The notes: a model not told the origin generated them from the sequence alone. 14,899 nucleotides of DNA from Deltaproteobacteria bacterium (GCA_006226895.1 SBFN01000131.1:1-14899); one strand, 5' to 3'; shown: positions 1-7,754, numbered from the stretch's first letter. Program-made: numbers and translations.

Positions 1-2
1 CA

Positions 3-752
3 TCAGACAGGCTTGATAACCGGTTCTGTCTGCTCCGTAACGATATCACCAATCAACAGGTTAGCCACAAGTTCCGACAGGACTTTAAGGTTCGCAACTG
101 TCAACCGATCAAACTTGATAGCCATCCCCTGAGAGGCCGCAGATACGTGGCCATTTTGAGTTTTGCCATAAATCACCGTGCCACCGACCTGCATCGTTTC
201 TCCGGAAGGCAAAGGCAGATCAATCTCGACATGTGAACCCTTAGCAAATTGCTCTCGCATGCACAGAAAGATACCGCGCTCGGAAAGTGTAACACTTGAA
301 ACGGTGTAGAGCCTGCCCTGATGGTGCAACCCGACTGTTTCTGCAAATGGCGCGCGCAGATAGCGACGCCGGCCTCCAGGATATAGATCACAGCGCTGGA
401 TGGCCTTGTGCAGTCGTCGCAGATCCACCGGTTTGTCTAGCACATCAATACAGCCGAGACTTAAAGCCTCCCACTGCTTGTTCTTATTCTGGTAACTCGA
501 GATCATGATGACTGGAAGGTCTGCCAATTCACTATCAGCACGGATGACATGCAATGCCTCAAGGCCATCCATATCGGGCATCATCGTATCCATTGTGATC
601 AGACTGGGACGGGTTACCCGCGAAACTTCAATGGCTTCAGCAGTATTGTTCACCGGCAGGACCTCAAGATTCATGCGGTTAAGCAGAATAGAAAGGTACA
701 TAAGGAATGGTTTGCTGTCATCAACGACAATGGCTATCGGTCGTGTTTCCAT
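3..752 (-). CDS. Response regulator: receiver domain plus C-terminal PilZ domain
   Basis: The 249-residue protein has two domains. Residues 5-120 are a CheY-like receiver with acidic pair D11/D12, phospho-acceptor D55 (in MDTMMPDMDG), S85 at the switch Ser/Thr position and K107 (DKP). Residues about 128-235 are PilZ-like: an RXXXR motif at R129/R133, then TLSERG where the usual form is D/N-X-S-X-X-G. The first residue of that second motif is Thr, so c-di-GMP binding is plausible but not certain. There is no DNA-binding domain, so output is probably through protein contacts or c-di-GMP, perhaps on motility, surface structures or exopolysaccharide. The start at 752 is chosen because GGGGA lies 4 nt upstream and because an in-frame ATG at 788 falls inside the leader terminator hairpin. 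Expression is probably controlled by the riboswitch just upstream. Confidence 0.9.
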   Translation of the reverse strand: METRPIAIVVDDSKPFLMYLSILLNRMNLEVLPVNNTAEAIEVSRVTRPSLITMDTMMPDMDGLEALHVIRADSELADLPVIMISSYQNKNKQWEALSLGCIDVLDKPVDLRRLHKAIQRCDLYPGGRRRYLRAPFAETVGLHHQGRLYTVSSVTLSERGIFLCMREQFAKGSHVEIDLPLPSGETMQVGGTVIYGKTQNGHVSAASQGMAIKFDRLTVANLKVLSELVANLLIGDIVTEQTEPVIKPV

Positions 753-773
753 GAAATCCCCAACAAATTCGTT

Positions 774-811
774 AATAAAAAAACCCATCTTTGACCAGCA
801 AAGACGGGTTT
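774..811 (-). terminator. Intrinsic terminator in the riboswitch leader (expression platform)
   Basis: On the minus strand a stem of 12-13 bp (AACCCGTCTTTG with CAAAGATGGGTT, one G-T pair) closes a 5-nt loop CTGGT and is followed at once by seven T residues. It lies between the GEMM aptamer and the start codon at 752. This is the layout of a transcription-terminating riboswitch. The ligand-bound and ligand-free structures were not modelled, so whether ligand turns the gene on or off is unknown. Confidence 0.85.
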
Positions 812-822
812 ACGCGCTTGAC

Positions 823-929
823 TACCCCTCTTCGGTAACCCGGCTATCCTCGTGATCAATGACCTGAAAAAGAGGACCCGTGGCTTTGCGTCCCCGGGTT
901 ACCCCGAGTTTGCCATTATCGGTGAGATA
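823..929 (-). promoter_or_regulatory. GEMM-I (cyclic-dinucleotide) riboswitch aptamer
   Basis: The minus strand carries the family's conserved blocks in order. GGCAAAC is at 914-908. A stem capped by a GTAA (GNRA) tetraloop follows. GGGACGCAAAGCC is at 894-882. Next comes a second arm closed by CCTC/GAGG with a GGATAG receptor-like segment, then GGGTTACCGA ending at 832. A closing helix can form between TATCTC (929-924) and GGGGTA (828-823). GEMM-I RNAs bind c-di-GMP, or cAMP-GMP in a Geobacter subgroup (established knowledge). By manual alignment the base just 5' of the GGC that pairs with GCC is U (position 915), so the ligand class cannot be read directly. It controls the PilZ response regulator downstream. 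Confidence 0.88.
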
Positions 930-947
930 ATGTTGTTGAGTGAAACC

Positions 948-976
948 ATACCACATTAATCTCAAAATTTTGTCAC
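948..976 (-). promoter_or_regulatory. Candidate sigma-70 promoter for the riboswitch leader
   Basis: GTGACA (976-971; 5/6 to TTGACA), a 17-bp spacer, then TGGTAT (953-948; weak -10). It would start the transcript about 10-15 nt before the aptamer. The position fits well but the -10 is poor. The rest of the 753-1236 gap (roughly 980-1180) is AT-rich and holds nothing else I recognise. Confidence 0.4.
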
Positions 977-1180
977 ATTTGTGAATAACGTTGGTAAAGA
1001 TTGAAAAACTGTTAGTGCCCGACCAGAGAAAGGGAAAAACTTAAATTATTTATCAACGCGGATGTGCGGAGAGCAATAATCAGAATCAAGGTGTTTTTAA
1101 AACTTTTAAAAGCTTTTCTTCTGCGTTAAGCCTTTTTTGGGTTTATAAGCTCCTACTTTTTAGATTACTCAACGATAAAT

Positions 1181-1212
1181 GCCCCGTTTCTGTCTAGATG
1201 CAGAAACGGGGC
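1181..1212 (-). terminator. Hairpin terminator after the DASS transporter
   Basis: A perfect 12-bp inverted repeat (GCCCCGTTTCTG / CAGAAACGGGGC) with an 8-nt loop begins 25 nt past the transporter stop codon. The minus-strand tail is ATTTATCG, a weak T-tract, so termination may be incomplete. It separates the transporter transcript from the riboswitch-controlled gene. Confidence 0.65.
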
Positions 1213-1236
1213 AAATCATTTCCTTCAAAGCATAAA

Positions 1237-2982
1237 TTACTTTGGAATATTTTGCGCCCAGGTCGGCAATTCATTGATTACGACACCAAACATCGGAAGC
1301 ACCAGCAGGTAGGTCACAACAACGGTCACCACGATACCGATGATATTCAGACCAAAGCCACTCTTGGCCATCTGCGGGATAGTCACGTAGCCAGATCCAA
1401 AAACAATTGCATTGGGCGGTGTTGCCACCGGCAGCATGAAAGCACAGGACGCCGCAATAGCAGCGGGAACAACCAGCAACAGCGGATTTTGTCCAAGGCC
1501 GATGGCAACGGCAGCCAGGATCGGCATAACCATCGCCGAGGTGGCCGTATTTGATGTCAATTCTGTGAGGAAGATGATCAAAGTGGCGACGGCAATGACC
1601 AGCACCAGAACGGGAGCCTGGTCAAGCAGACCAACCTGACTCCCGATCCAGTCGGCCAGCTTGGTCTGTTTGAAGCCAGCGGCCATCGCCAGGCCTCCAC
1701 CAAACAGGATCAGGACGCCCCAGGGCATCTTGGTCGCCCAATGCCAATCCATGACAAACCTGTTTCGCTTCAGACTGACTGGAATCAGGAAGAGCAAAAT
1801 AGCGCCGGTCATGGCAATCGTTGCATCAGTGATCAACGTCGGGTCGCTGAACATAAAGCCGAGCTGCTTACGAAAGATCCAACCCAGCGCAGTCAAAGCA
1901 AAGACCAGGGAGGTCCAGCGCTCGCCGGCATTCATCGGCCCCATCTCGCGCAACTCTTTGTGAATCAGGTCGCGGCCGCCCGGTACTTTTTTCAGCTTCA
2001 TGGGGTTGGCAATCTTGGTCAGCCAGATCCAGCAGATCGGCAGCATGACAAGAACCAGAGGCACGCCAACTTTCATCCAGGCCGCAAAAGTGATTTCATA
2101 ACCGTAGGTTTTCTGCAGGTAGCCGGCCAGGACCGTGTTAGGTGGCGTACCGATCAGAGTGGCCATACCACCGATCGAAGCAGAATAAGCAATGCCCAAC
2201 ATCAAGTTCAGACCAAAGGCAAATTTTTCAGGTGAAAAATCAATGGTTTTATCAAGACCTTCTTTTTTACCCTCATCAACCACGTGGCTGATGATAGCCA
2301 ATCCGATCGGCATCATCATAACCGTCGTCGCCGTATTGGAAACGAACGCAGACAAGACCGCAGTCGCAGACATGAAACCGAAGATCAGGCGGCCAGGAGA
2401 GAATCCAACGGCCTTGACGATATTCATGGCAATGCGCCTGTGCAGATTCCAACGCTGCATGGAAAGAGCAATAATAAATCCGCCCATGAAGAGAAAGATC
2501 AGGTGACTGGCATAAGGAGCCGTAGCCGCTTTGGTATGCATGATTCCCAGCAGAGGGAAAAGCGCGATCGGCAAGAGGCTCGTTGCCGGAATCGGAATGG
2601 ATTCGCACATCCACCAGGTTGCCATCAATAAAGCAACGGCCGCCATTTTCTGTGCAGCAGGTGACATCCCTGCTGGAGCAGGAGCTAAAATCATGAGAAG
2701 AAACAGGATTGGCCCTAGAAAAAGTCCGATGAGCTGACGCTGTGTGTACTCACGCGGCTCACCTTCTTCGACACCACCTGGACCTGACTTGACACGATTG
2801 GCATGCTCCGCAGGAGCTTCATCCATTTCATCAGCAAGATCAACATCGTGCTCGATCTGCGATTCCTTGAGTTGGAGCGAGTCCTTCCTGTTCTTCTGAA
2901 GCCACTGTAAAGGTCTGAAAAGTACCAGGGCCTTTGTTTCATCATGCATGTCCCAAAGACGATTCCAAACTGAGCTGGCCAT
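1237..2982 (-). CDS. DASS/SLC13-family anion symporter (probable dicarboxylate uptake)
   Basis: This 581-residue inner-membrane transporter has many hydrophobic segments from about residue 84 onward. It shows the internal two-fold repeat of the divalent anion:Na+ symporter family: SNT at 215-217 and again at 477-479, each followed by a Met/Pro-rich helix, plus paired TPPN motifs (GTPPNTVLAG, ATPPNAIVFG). Family members take up succinate, fumarate, malate, citrate or sulfate with Na+. A C4-dicarboxylate is favoured here because a DctB/DctD-like kinase and regulator pair lies just upstream. An unusually long, acidic N-terminal extension (about residues 1-83) is predicted to be cytosolic. The start at 2982 has a strong GGGAGG 6 nt upstream; the longer in-frame start at 3030 lacks this. 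A sigma-54 promoter lies 65-80 nt upstream. Confidence 0.9.
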   Translation of the reverse strand: MASSVWNRLWDMHDETKALVLFRPLQWLQKNRKDSLQLKESQIEHDVDLADEMDEAPAEHANRVKSGPGGVEEGEPREYTQRQLIGLFLGPILFLLMILAPAPAGMSPAAQKMAAVALLMATWWMCESIPIPATSLLPIALFPLLGIMHTKAATAPYASHLIFLFMGGFIIALSMQRWNLHRRIAMNIVKAVGFSPGRLIFGFMSATAVLSAFVSNTATTVMMMPIGLAIISHVVDEGKKEGLDKTIDFSPEKFAFGLNLMLGIAYSASIGGMATLIGTPPNTVLAGYLQKTYGYEITFAAWMKVGVPLVLVMLPICWIWLTKIANPMKLKKVPGGRDLIHKELREMGPMNAGERWTSLVFALTALGWIFRKQLGFMFSDPTLITDATIAMTGAILLFLIPVSLKRNRFVMDWHWATKMPWGVLILFGGGLAMAAGFKQTKLADWIGSQVGLLDQAPVLVLVIAVATLIIFLTELTSNTATSAMVMPILAAVAIGLGQNPLLLVVPAAIAASCAFMLPVATPPNAIVFGSGYVTIPQMAKSGFGLNIIGIVVTVVVTYLLVLPMFGVVINELPTWAQNIPK

Positions 2983-3046
2983 GTATTGCCTCCCTTGCAG
3001 GTTATTGTGACGGCTTATCGGTTGCATCATTCAGCCGAGCCTATTG

Positions 3047-3062
3047 AGCAACCACAGTGCCA
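3047..3062 (-). promoter_or_regulatory. Sigma-54 promoter of the DASS transporter
   Basis: The minus strand reads TGGCACTGTGGTTGCT. It has the -24 GG and -12 GC elements with exact GG-N10-GC spacing and almost the full consensus TGGCAC-N5-TTGCT. The predicted transcription start is near 3036, about 54 nt ahead of the start codon. A sigma-54 promoter needs an enhancer-binding ATPase, and one (3406-4794) is the next gene upstream. Confidence 0.85.
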
Positions 3063-3112
3063 ACCTCAAGAGAGATAACAAAAGAAGGGATCAGGCCTAC
3101 CGCAAGCCACTG

Positions 3113-3144
3113 AAACGACAGTGTTTATTTTTACGGTGTCGTAT
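3113..3144. repeat. Inverted repeat, candidate enhancer site for the sigma-54 promoter
   Basis: AAACGACA (3113-3120) and TGTCGTAT (3137-3144) are 7/8 inverted copies separated by 16 nt. A second, overlapping inverted repeat, CACTG-N6-CAGTG, spans 3108-3123. Both lie about 75-105 bp upstream of the predicted start of the transporter mRNA, where NtrC-type activators usually bind. Sequence symmetry and position are the only evidence. Confidence 0.35.
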
Positions 3145-3192
3145 ACGCCTCAGCTTGCTTGTCTGCAAAAAGGTGTCACAACAACCTTCAGC

Positions 3193-3226
3193 CAAAAAGA
3201 AAAAACGGCCAATAACGGCCGTTTTT
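3193..3226 (-). terminator. Intrinsic terminator downstream of the NtrC-family regulator
   Basis: A 10-bp stem (AAAAACGGCC / GGCCGTTTTT) with a 6-nt loop is followed on the minus strand by TCTTTTTGG. It lies 180 nt past the regulator stop and before the sigma-54 promoter, so it insulates the transporter from the regulator transcript. The near-symmetric stem could also work on the plus strand. The rest of 2983-3405 holds only the promoter elements listed. Confidence 0.75.
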
Positions 3227-3405
3227 GGTTGAACTGTTTACACTGCAAGAGACAACATAAAATCAGCAGACGAAGGCTTCAAACCTTACCGGGACAATCC
3301 TTCCCTTGCTAAGCATCTGATCATGCTGAATAAATAACAATTCCCAGAGTGTTGTCATCCTCTCCCCGGGAAGAAAAACAACCCCTATTTACGAGCCAAA
3401 CCGCT

Positions 3406-4794
3406 TCAGTTTGCTTCACCCAATTCATATTTTTCCATCTTGTAACGCAGGGTTCCGCGAGGCAGATTGAGCAAACGTGCTGTCTTTGCAACATTACCAC
3501 CGGTGATACCGACAGCCTGAGCAATCAGGTCTTTTTCCAGCCGGCCAACAATTTCCTCGAACAAAATACCTTCCGGGGGAATCTGATAGTCAAAAGAGGC
3601 TTCGTCCTGAGGTTTTTCTCCCCAAATCTCTCGGGGCAGACAGTCCGGGGTGATCGTCTCCTGATTGTGCATGATACAGACACGCTCCATAACGTTGCGT
3701 AATTCTCGCACATTACCCGGCCAGTGATAGTGCATCAACAGATCGAGAGCGGAGCGTGATATTTCATTGACGTTCTTATGAAACTCCTCGCTGAAGTGTT
3801 TGAGGAAAAATTCCAGCAAGGGGGGAATGTCTTCACGCCGGTCCCGCAATGGAGCGACATGTATCGGAAAGACATTGAGCCGATAGTAAAGGTCCTCCCT
3901 GAAAGCCTTCTGCTCGATAGCTTCCTTGATGTCAAGGTTGGTTGCAGCGACGACCCGGACATCGATATCGATATTGCGGTTGCCTCCCAAGCGTCTGATT
4001 TTGCGATCTTCGAGAACCCTGAGCAGTTTAACCTGAAGGTTCATATCCATTTCACCGATTTCATCAAGGAAGATCGTACCGCCGTTGGCCTCTTCGAAAA
4101 GCCCTATCTTACGGGTCTTGGCATCGGTGAAAGCACCCCGTTCATGGCCAAACAACTCTGTTTCCAGCAAGTTGAAGGGGAGAGAACCACAGTTGATTTC
4201 AACAAAAGTTTTCGATTTTCGGGGTGACAACTGATGAATAGCTCTTGCGACCAACTCCTTGCCGGTTCCAGATTCACCGGTAATAAGGACGGTCGACGTT
4301 TCATGTTTGGCCACCTCGCGAATCTGACGGTACACTTGTGTCAGTTGTTCGCTTGAGCCAACCATAAGGTTATCGCCAGAAGCTTCACGAGACTGGCTTC
4401 CGCGTCTCAACTGGCGAACTTCCCGACGCAGGTTCTGGGTCTCCAGGGCCAACTTGACGATCAATCGAATTGCGTCAGCCTTAAAGGGCTTCTTGATATA
4501 GTCGTAAGCCCCCATCTTCAATGCCTCAACGGCGCTTTCGACAGTTCCATAACCTGTAATAATGATCACCAGAACATCGGGATCAACCTCACGCATAGCG
4601 CGCAAGACATCCAGACCACTTTCTGCACCAAGGTTGAGATCCAGGAAAACCAGGTCGACATCAGCCTCACTGACTTCCTTGACTGCGTCATCACCATTAT
4701 CAGTAGAATATGGATGATAGCCGTCCTCCCCGAGAATCCTTTCCAGGTTCTCGCGAATAAAAGCCTCATCATCGACAATCAGAATACGCTCCAT
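3406..4794 (-). CDS. NtrC-family sigma-54-dependent response regulator
   Basis: The 462-residue protein has the full NtrC layout. Residues 1-120 are a receiver with D8/D9, phospho-acceptor D52, T80 and K102. Residues about 145-385 are the AAA+ sigma-54 interaction domain, with Walker A GESGTGKE at 173-180 and a Walker B GGTIFLDE. The C-terminus is a Fis-type helix-turn-helix (about 430-455, VAKTARLLNLPRGTLRYK). The sigma-54 contact loop reads GAFTDA (220-225), not GAFTGA. The start at 4794 has GGGGAGG 7 nt upstream. It should activate sigma-54 promoters when phosphorylated, most likely by the Cache/PAS kinase encoded 147 nt upstream. The sigma-54 promoter of the adjacent transporter is the obvious target. 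DctD-like by context, but no symbol is assigned. Confidence 0.93.
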   Translation of the reverse strand: MERILIVDDEAFIRENLERILGEDGYHPYSTDNGDDAVKEVSEADVDLVFLDLNLGAESGLDVLRAMREVDPDVLVIIITGYGTVESAVEALKMGAYDYIKKPFKADAIRLIVKLALETQNLRREVRQLRRGSQSREASGDNLMVGSSEQLTQVYRQIREVAKHETSTVLITGESGTGKELVARAIHQLSPRKSKTFVEINCGSLPFNLLETELFGHERGAFTDAKTRKIGLFEEANGGTIFLDEIGEMDMNLQVKLLRVLEDRKIRRLGGNRNIDIDVRVVAATNLDIKEAIEQKAFREDLYYRLNVFPIHVAPLRDRREDIPPLLEFFLKHFSEEFHKNVNEISRSALDLLMHYHWPGNVRELRNVMERVCIMHNQETITPDCLPREIWGEKPQDEASFDYQIPPEGILFEEIVGRLEKDLIAQAVGITGGNVAKTARLLNLPRGTLRYKMEKYELGEAN

Positions 4795-4836
4795 GTTGCA
4801 ACCTCCCCGATCTTACGGAAGAATTTAGTGACTGTT

Positions 4837-4865
4837 ATCTTAACCGGGGATGGAATGAGGATCAA
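4837..4865 (-). promoter_or_regulatory. Weak candidate sigma-70 promoter for the response regulator
   Basis: TTGATC (4865-4860), a 17-bp spacer and TAAGAT (4842-4837) lie in the 147-nt kinase-regulator gap, giving a start about 35 nt before the ATG. Each hexamer matches at 4/6. It could allow expression of the regulator apart from the kinase. Confidence 0.3.
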
Positions 4866-4941
4866 CAAAAATGGCCAACCTCAGCCACAAAGCTAAACCA
4901 AAATGACTTTCAATCAGAAAAACAAGGACTGGTGGCTGATT

Positions 4942-7434
4942 TTAGCCAGACCAGGGCAGGGAAACACGGAACTCCGTGCCTTCACCTTCATGGCTGTGAA
5001 CGTCTACCCGGCCGCCATGGCTGGCAATAATGGTGTGGGTAATAGAGAGACCCAATCCGGTTCCCTCGCCCTTGGTTGTGTAGAAGGGCTCGAAGATCAG
5101 CGACAGACGATCAGCGGGGATCCCCTGGCCGCTATCGCGGATCGTCAAACTCAGGCCCTTATCCTCACGTTGTGCCGACACCCACAAATCACCGCCACCA
5201 GGCATGGCATCCATTGCATTTGTAAGTAGATTCAAGATCGCCTGCTTCAGCCGATCGCTGTCCACGTTCGGGTGCTGCAACTCCTCCGGGATCGCCTCAT
5301 GCAGGACAACCTTCTGCTTCTGTAATTGCTTGCTCACCAAAAAAAGCGTGTCGCGTAGAATTGCAGACAGATCTCCTGGCGCCAACCGGTTATCAGGCAA
5401 AGAGGCAAAATTCAAAAGTTCACTAACAAGACCTTCCAGACGTTCTATCTCCTGCAAGGCGCGCTGGATCAAACGTTGATCGTCCGGGTTTGAGAGCATG
5501 CGGTCGTGCAACTCATCAAGCAAAAGACTGATGCCGGTTAAAGGGTTGCGTACTTCGTGAGCGATACCTGCTGAAAGACGGCCCAGGGAAGCGAGCCTCT
5601 CAAAACGCGCCATTTGCTGGCGAAGACTCACTCGTTCGGTCAAATCTTCCATCGTCAGGATACGACCATCTTCACTTCCTGAAGAGAGAGGATGAAGCGC
5701 CAACCGGTAGGTGAGTGAGCGCCCGTTTCTTTCCAGTGAAACATATTCACTCCAGCGGTCAACATTCATATTCGCAGAGACGGATCGATAGATTTCCGGA
5801 AGACCATGCAGCGCTTTAGCGAGTGGTATGTCACCGCTTGACTCATCTTCCATATTCAATATTGTACGAGCCACGCCATTGAGTGAAGTGACTTGTTCGT
5901 CATTGTCCAGAGTAAGGATTCCCACCGCAACGTTCTCAACGATCGTCTGTTTGAAGTCCCTCTCCCGCTTCATCTCCTTGCGGGAACGACGCAGAACAGC
6001 CAGTGTCCTGAGCAAGCGTTCCCGTCGTTCATAGAGCTGCCGGGCCATGGTGTTGAAAGCCGTTGCCAGATCAGCAACCTCGACCGGGCTGGAGATATCG
6101 ACCTGGGTGCCAAGCTTTCCTCTTGCCATCTCCTTGGTACCTGAAATCAACGTCGACAGAGGACTGGTGATGTTATGCGAAAGACGAAAAGCGACAAAAA
6201 CAACCAGCAGAGCCGTAATACCGATCATGACCCAGGCCCCGGTCAGGAAGGCCTGGTAGAGAAGACGAATATTCTCTGCAGCTGACTCGGCCATACTATG
6301 GAACTGATTTACTTCTGCACCAATAGTTATACCGCCAAAGACACCGGTCTCGGCATAGGGTCCGGAATCGAAAAAAATCGGCGCAAAAGCCATAATCTTG
6401 CGTGAGCCACCAACGTTGGTAACATCAAGGACTCCGGAGCGGCCACCAAGCACTGCCTGGTGGACTTCCGGGTAGTTGGGATGAATGAAGCTCGCCTCAC
6501 GCAGGTTATAGGGAATGTTCCCGCTGGCAATCGATTCCGGGCTGGAGTTCTTGGAGTAAGGCGGGACCAGGTGACCATCCTTATCCAGGCCCCTGATATC
6601 CCAGAACTTGGGATGAGTAATAATCCAGCCTTCATTGTCGAACATGAACGCATAGTTGCCGCTCTGATAGGAAGGGAAAACCACATACCTTTCATCGGTC
6701 GGCGTAATATGCTGAGTGAACTCCATCAAGTGCCTGTGATCCAGAGACAGGACGACGACACCCCGCAGTTCTCCTTTATCAGAGAATACCGGCCGGGCGA
6801 AACGTACTACGCCTTCATAACGGGCACCCTCAATCGCCTCCCCGGGGTTCTTCGCTTCACCGAGCTGTTCCTGTTTGCTGACATGCCAACCGGTGAGATG
6901 GGAGACATAAACCCTTCCCTCGGGTAGATCTTTGGCTGCGCTAAAGTAGGTCTCGGTGAGATAGGTCGTGTTCGCAGGTTTTGAAACATCACGGAGATCA
7001 GCAGACAAGGAGCCATCAACAACCCGCAATCGTTCCACACCATCAGGGCCGATAAAAGCGAGTTCCTTGTAGAGCCGCGCAGAGAGTCTTTCCTCACCGG
7101 GATTTTCGTTGGTACCGGAACGCACCCAGATGGGTCGACGGTGGTTCTGACTGAACCAGAGATAACTGGCACTGTCTGCCGGGAGCTGAGACAGCGCACC
7201 CAGATCACTCTCGATTCTACGCAAAAAGGTACGCACCTCATCAGCCACCATGACAGCGCGCAATTCGAGCGTTTCAGCAGCCTGCTCATCCAGAGCGCTG
7301 ATGGCACTGGCACGAAGCATCTGCTCAACCGTGTCCAGGCTCTGCCCGGCGAAGGTGGCCAGGAGCACAAGAGGCAGCAAGGTCAAGCCGCAAAAAACAT
7401 AGAGGACTTTTTTATGAAAAGAGAGACGGGGCAT
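4942..7434 (-). CDS. Sensor histidine kinase, Cache-HAMP-PAS-HisKA-HATPase
   Basis: This 830-residue membrane kinase has a first membrane segment at about 9-29 and a large periplasmic region (about 30-395) that looks like a double Cache sensor (e.g. AFMFDNEGWIITHPKF). The second membrane segment is at about 398-420, then HAMP (to about 470) and PAS (about 490-605). HisKA has H626 in AHEVRNPLTG. The ATPase domain has an N-box near 737 and GEGTGLGLS near 788. Cache kinases of this type sense small carboxylates or amino acids in the periplasm (family knowledge); the ligand here is unknown. The HEVRNP box and the neighbouring NtrC-type regulator suggest a DctB/NtrB-like role, phosphorylating D52 of that regulator. 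No Shine-Dalgarno precedes the ATG; instead a TGTTATACT element ends 6 nt upstream. Confidence 0.92.
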   Translation of the reverse strand: MPRLSFHKKVLYVFCGLTLLPLVLLATFAGQSLDTVEQMLRASAISALDEQAAETLELRAVMVADEVRTFLRRIESDLGALSQLPADSASYLWFSQNHRRPIWVRSGTNENPGEERLSARLYKELAFIGPDGVERLRVVDGSLSADLRDVSKPANTTYLTETYFSAAKDLPEGRVYVSHLTGWHVSKQEQLGEAKNPGEAIEGARYEGVVRFARPVFSDKGELRGVVVLSLDHRHLMEFTQHITPTDERYVVFPSYQSGNYAFMFDNEGWIITHPKFWDIRGLDKDGHLVPPYSKNSSPESIASGNIPYNLREASFIHPNYPEVHQAVLGGRSGVLDVTNVGGSRKIMAFAPIFFDSGPYAETGVFGGITIGAEVNQFHSMAESAAENIRLLYQAFLTGAWVMIGITALLVVFVAFRLSHNITSPLSTLISGTKEMARGKLGTQVDISSPVEVADLATAFNTMARQLYERRERLLRTLAVLRRSRKEMKRERDFKQTIVENVAVGILTLDNDEQVTSLNGVARTILNMEDESSGDIPLAKALHGLPEIYRSVSANMNVDRWSEYVSLERNGRSLTYRLALHPLSSGSEDGRILTMEDLTERVSLRQQMARFERLASLGRLSAGIAHEVRNPLTGISLLLDELHDRMLSNPDDQRLIQRALQEIERLEGLVSELLNFASLPDNRLAPGDLSAILRDTLFLVSKQLQKQKVVLHEAIPEELQHPNVDSDRLKQAILNLLTNAMDAMPGGGDLWVSAQREDKGLSLTIRDSGQGIPADRLSLIFEPFYTTKGEGTGLGLSITHTIIASHGGRVDVHSHEGEGTEFRVSLPWSG

Positions 7435-7440
7435 CGCGGG

Positions 7441-7449
7441 AGTATAACA
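7441..7449 (-). promoter_or_regulatory. Extended -10 element right before the kinase start codon
   Basis: TGT-TATACT (7449-7441) is a good extended -10 (TGN-TATAAT type) without a matching -35. Transcription would begin at or within one or two bases of the kinase ATG at 7434, giving a leaderless mRNA. The kinase lacks a Shine-Dalgarno, which agrees. It may equally be read through from the gene 62 nt upstream. Confidence 0.3.
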
Positions 7450-7495
7450 CGGAGCATCACCAGAGCGGGAGTCCGTTTGGCAAAAGCCCGGGGAA

Positions 7496-7732
7496 TCAGT
7501 TCAGAGTACGGGAAGGGGAATGCATCTGTCTGGAGCGAATGGCGAGTGGCAGAAGATCCCGATGCTTGAGGAGCACGTCATCAAGATTAATCCCATCGCT
7601 GATGATCACATCACGGGGGCTGAAGACAGTCCGGGCGAAATGGCTGCCGTCCGGGCGGGCAAAGACCTCAATCAGGTATTCTTCGCCTTCGTGATCACAC
7701 TTTAATTCTTGTACAAGCTTAATCTGTTCCAT
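7496..7732 (-). CDS. Small protein of unknown function, 78 residues
   Basis: Not recognised. The sequence is soluble, mixed-charge and protein-like, with predicted beta-strand stretches (EYLIEVFARPDGSHFARTVF, SPRDVIISDG) and no signal peptide, membrane segment or cysteine motif apart from C12. It lies on the same strand as, and 62 nt ahead of, the Cache/PAS kinase, so the two may be co-transcribed. An AGGAAG lies about 11 nt before the ATG, a little far for a strong ribosome site. Two promoter-like elements, one sigma-70 and one sigma-54, lie just upstream, which supports a real gene. It could be an accessory factor of the kinase, but nothing in the sequence shows that. Confidence 0.65.
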   Translation of the reverse strand: MEQIKLVQELKCDHEGEEYLIEVFARPDGSHFARTVFSPRDVIISDGINLDDVLLKHRDLLPLAIRSRQMHSPSRTLN

Positions 7733-7754
7733 GCGACAACCAACTTCCTAATTC

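Noticed and set aside
753..788. ATG at 788 as the start of the PilZ response regulator
   Set aside because: It lies inside the leader terminator hairpin and has no ribosome site. The ATG at 752 has GGGGA upstream and begins directly with the receiver fold.
3778..4227. 149-codon open frame on the plus strand
   Set aside because: It is a shadow within the AAA+ domain of the NtrC-family regulator; its sequence mirrors conserved codons of that domain.
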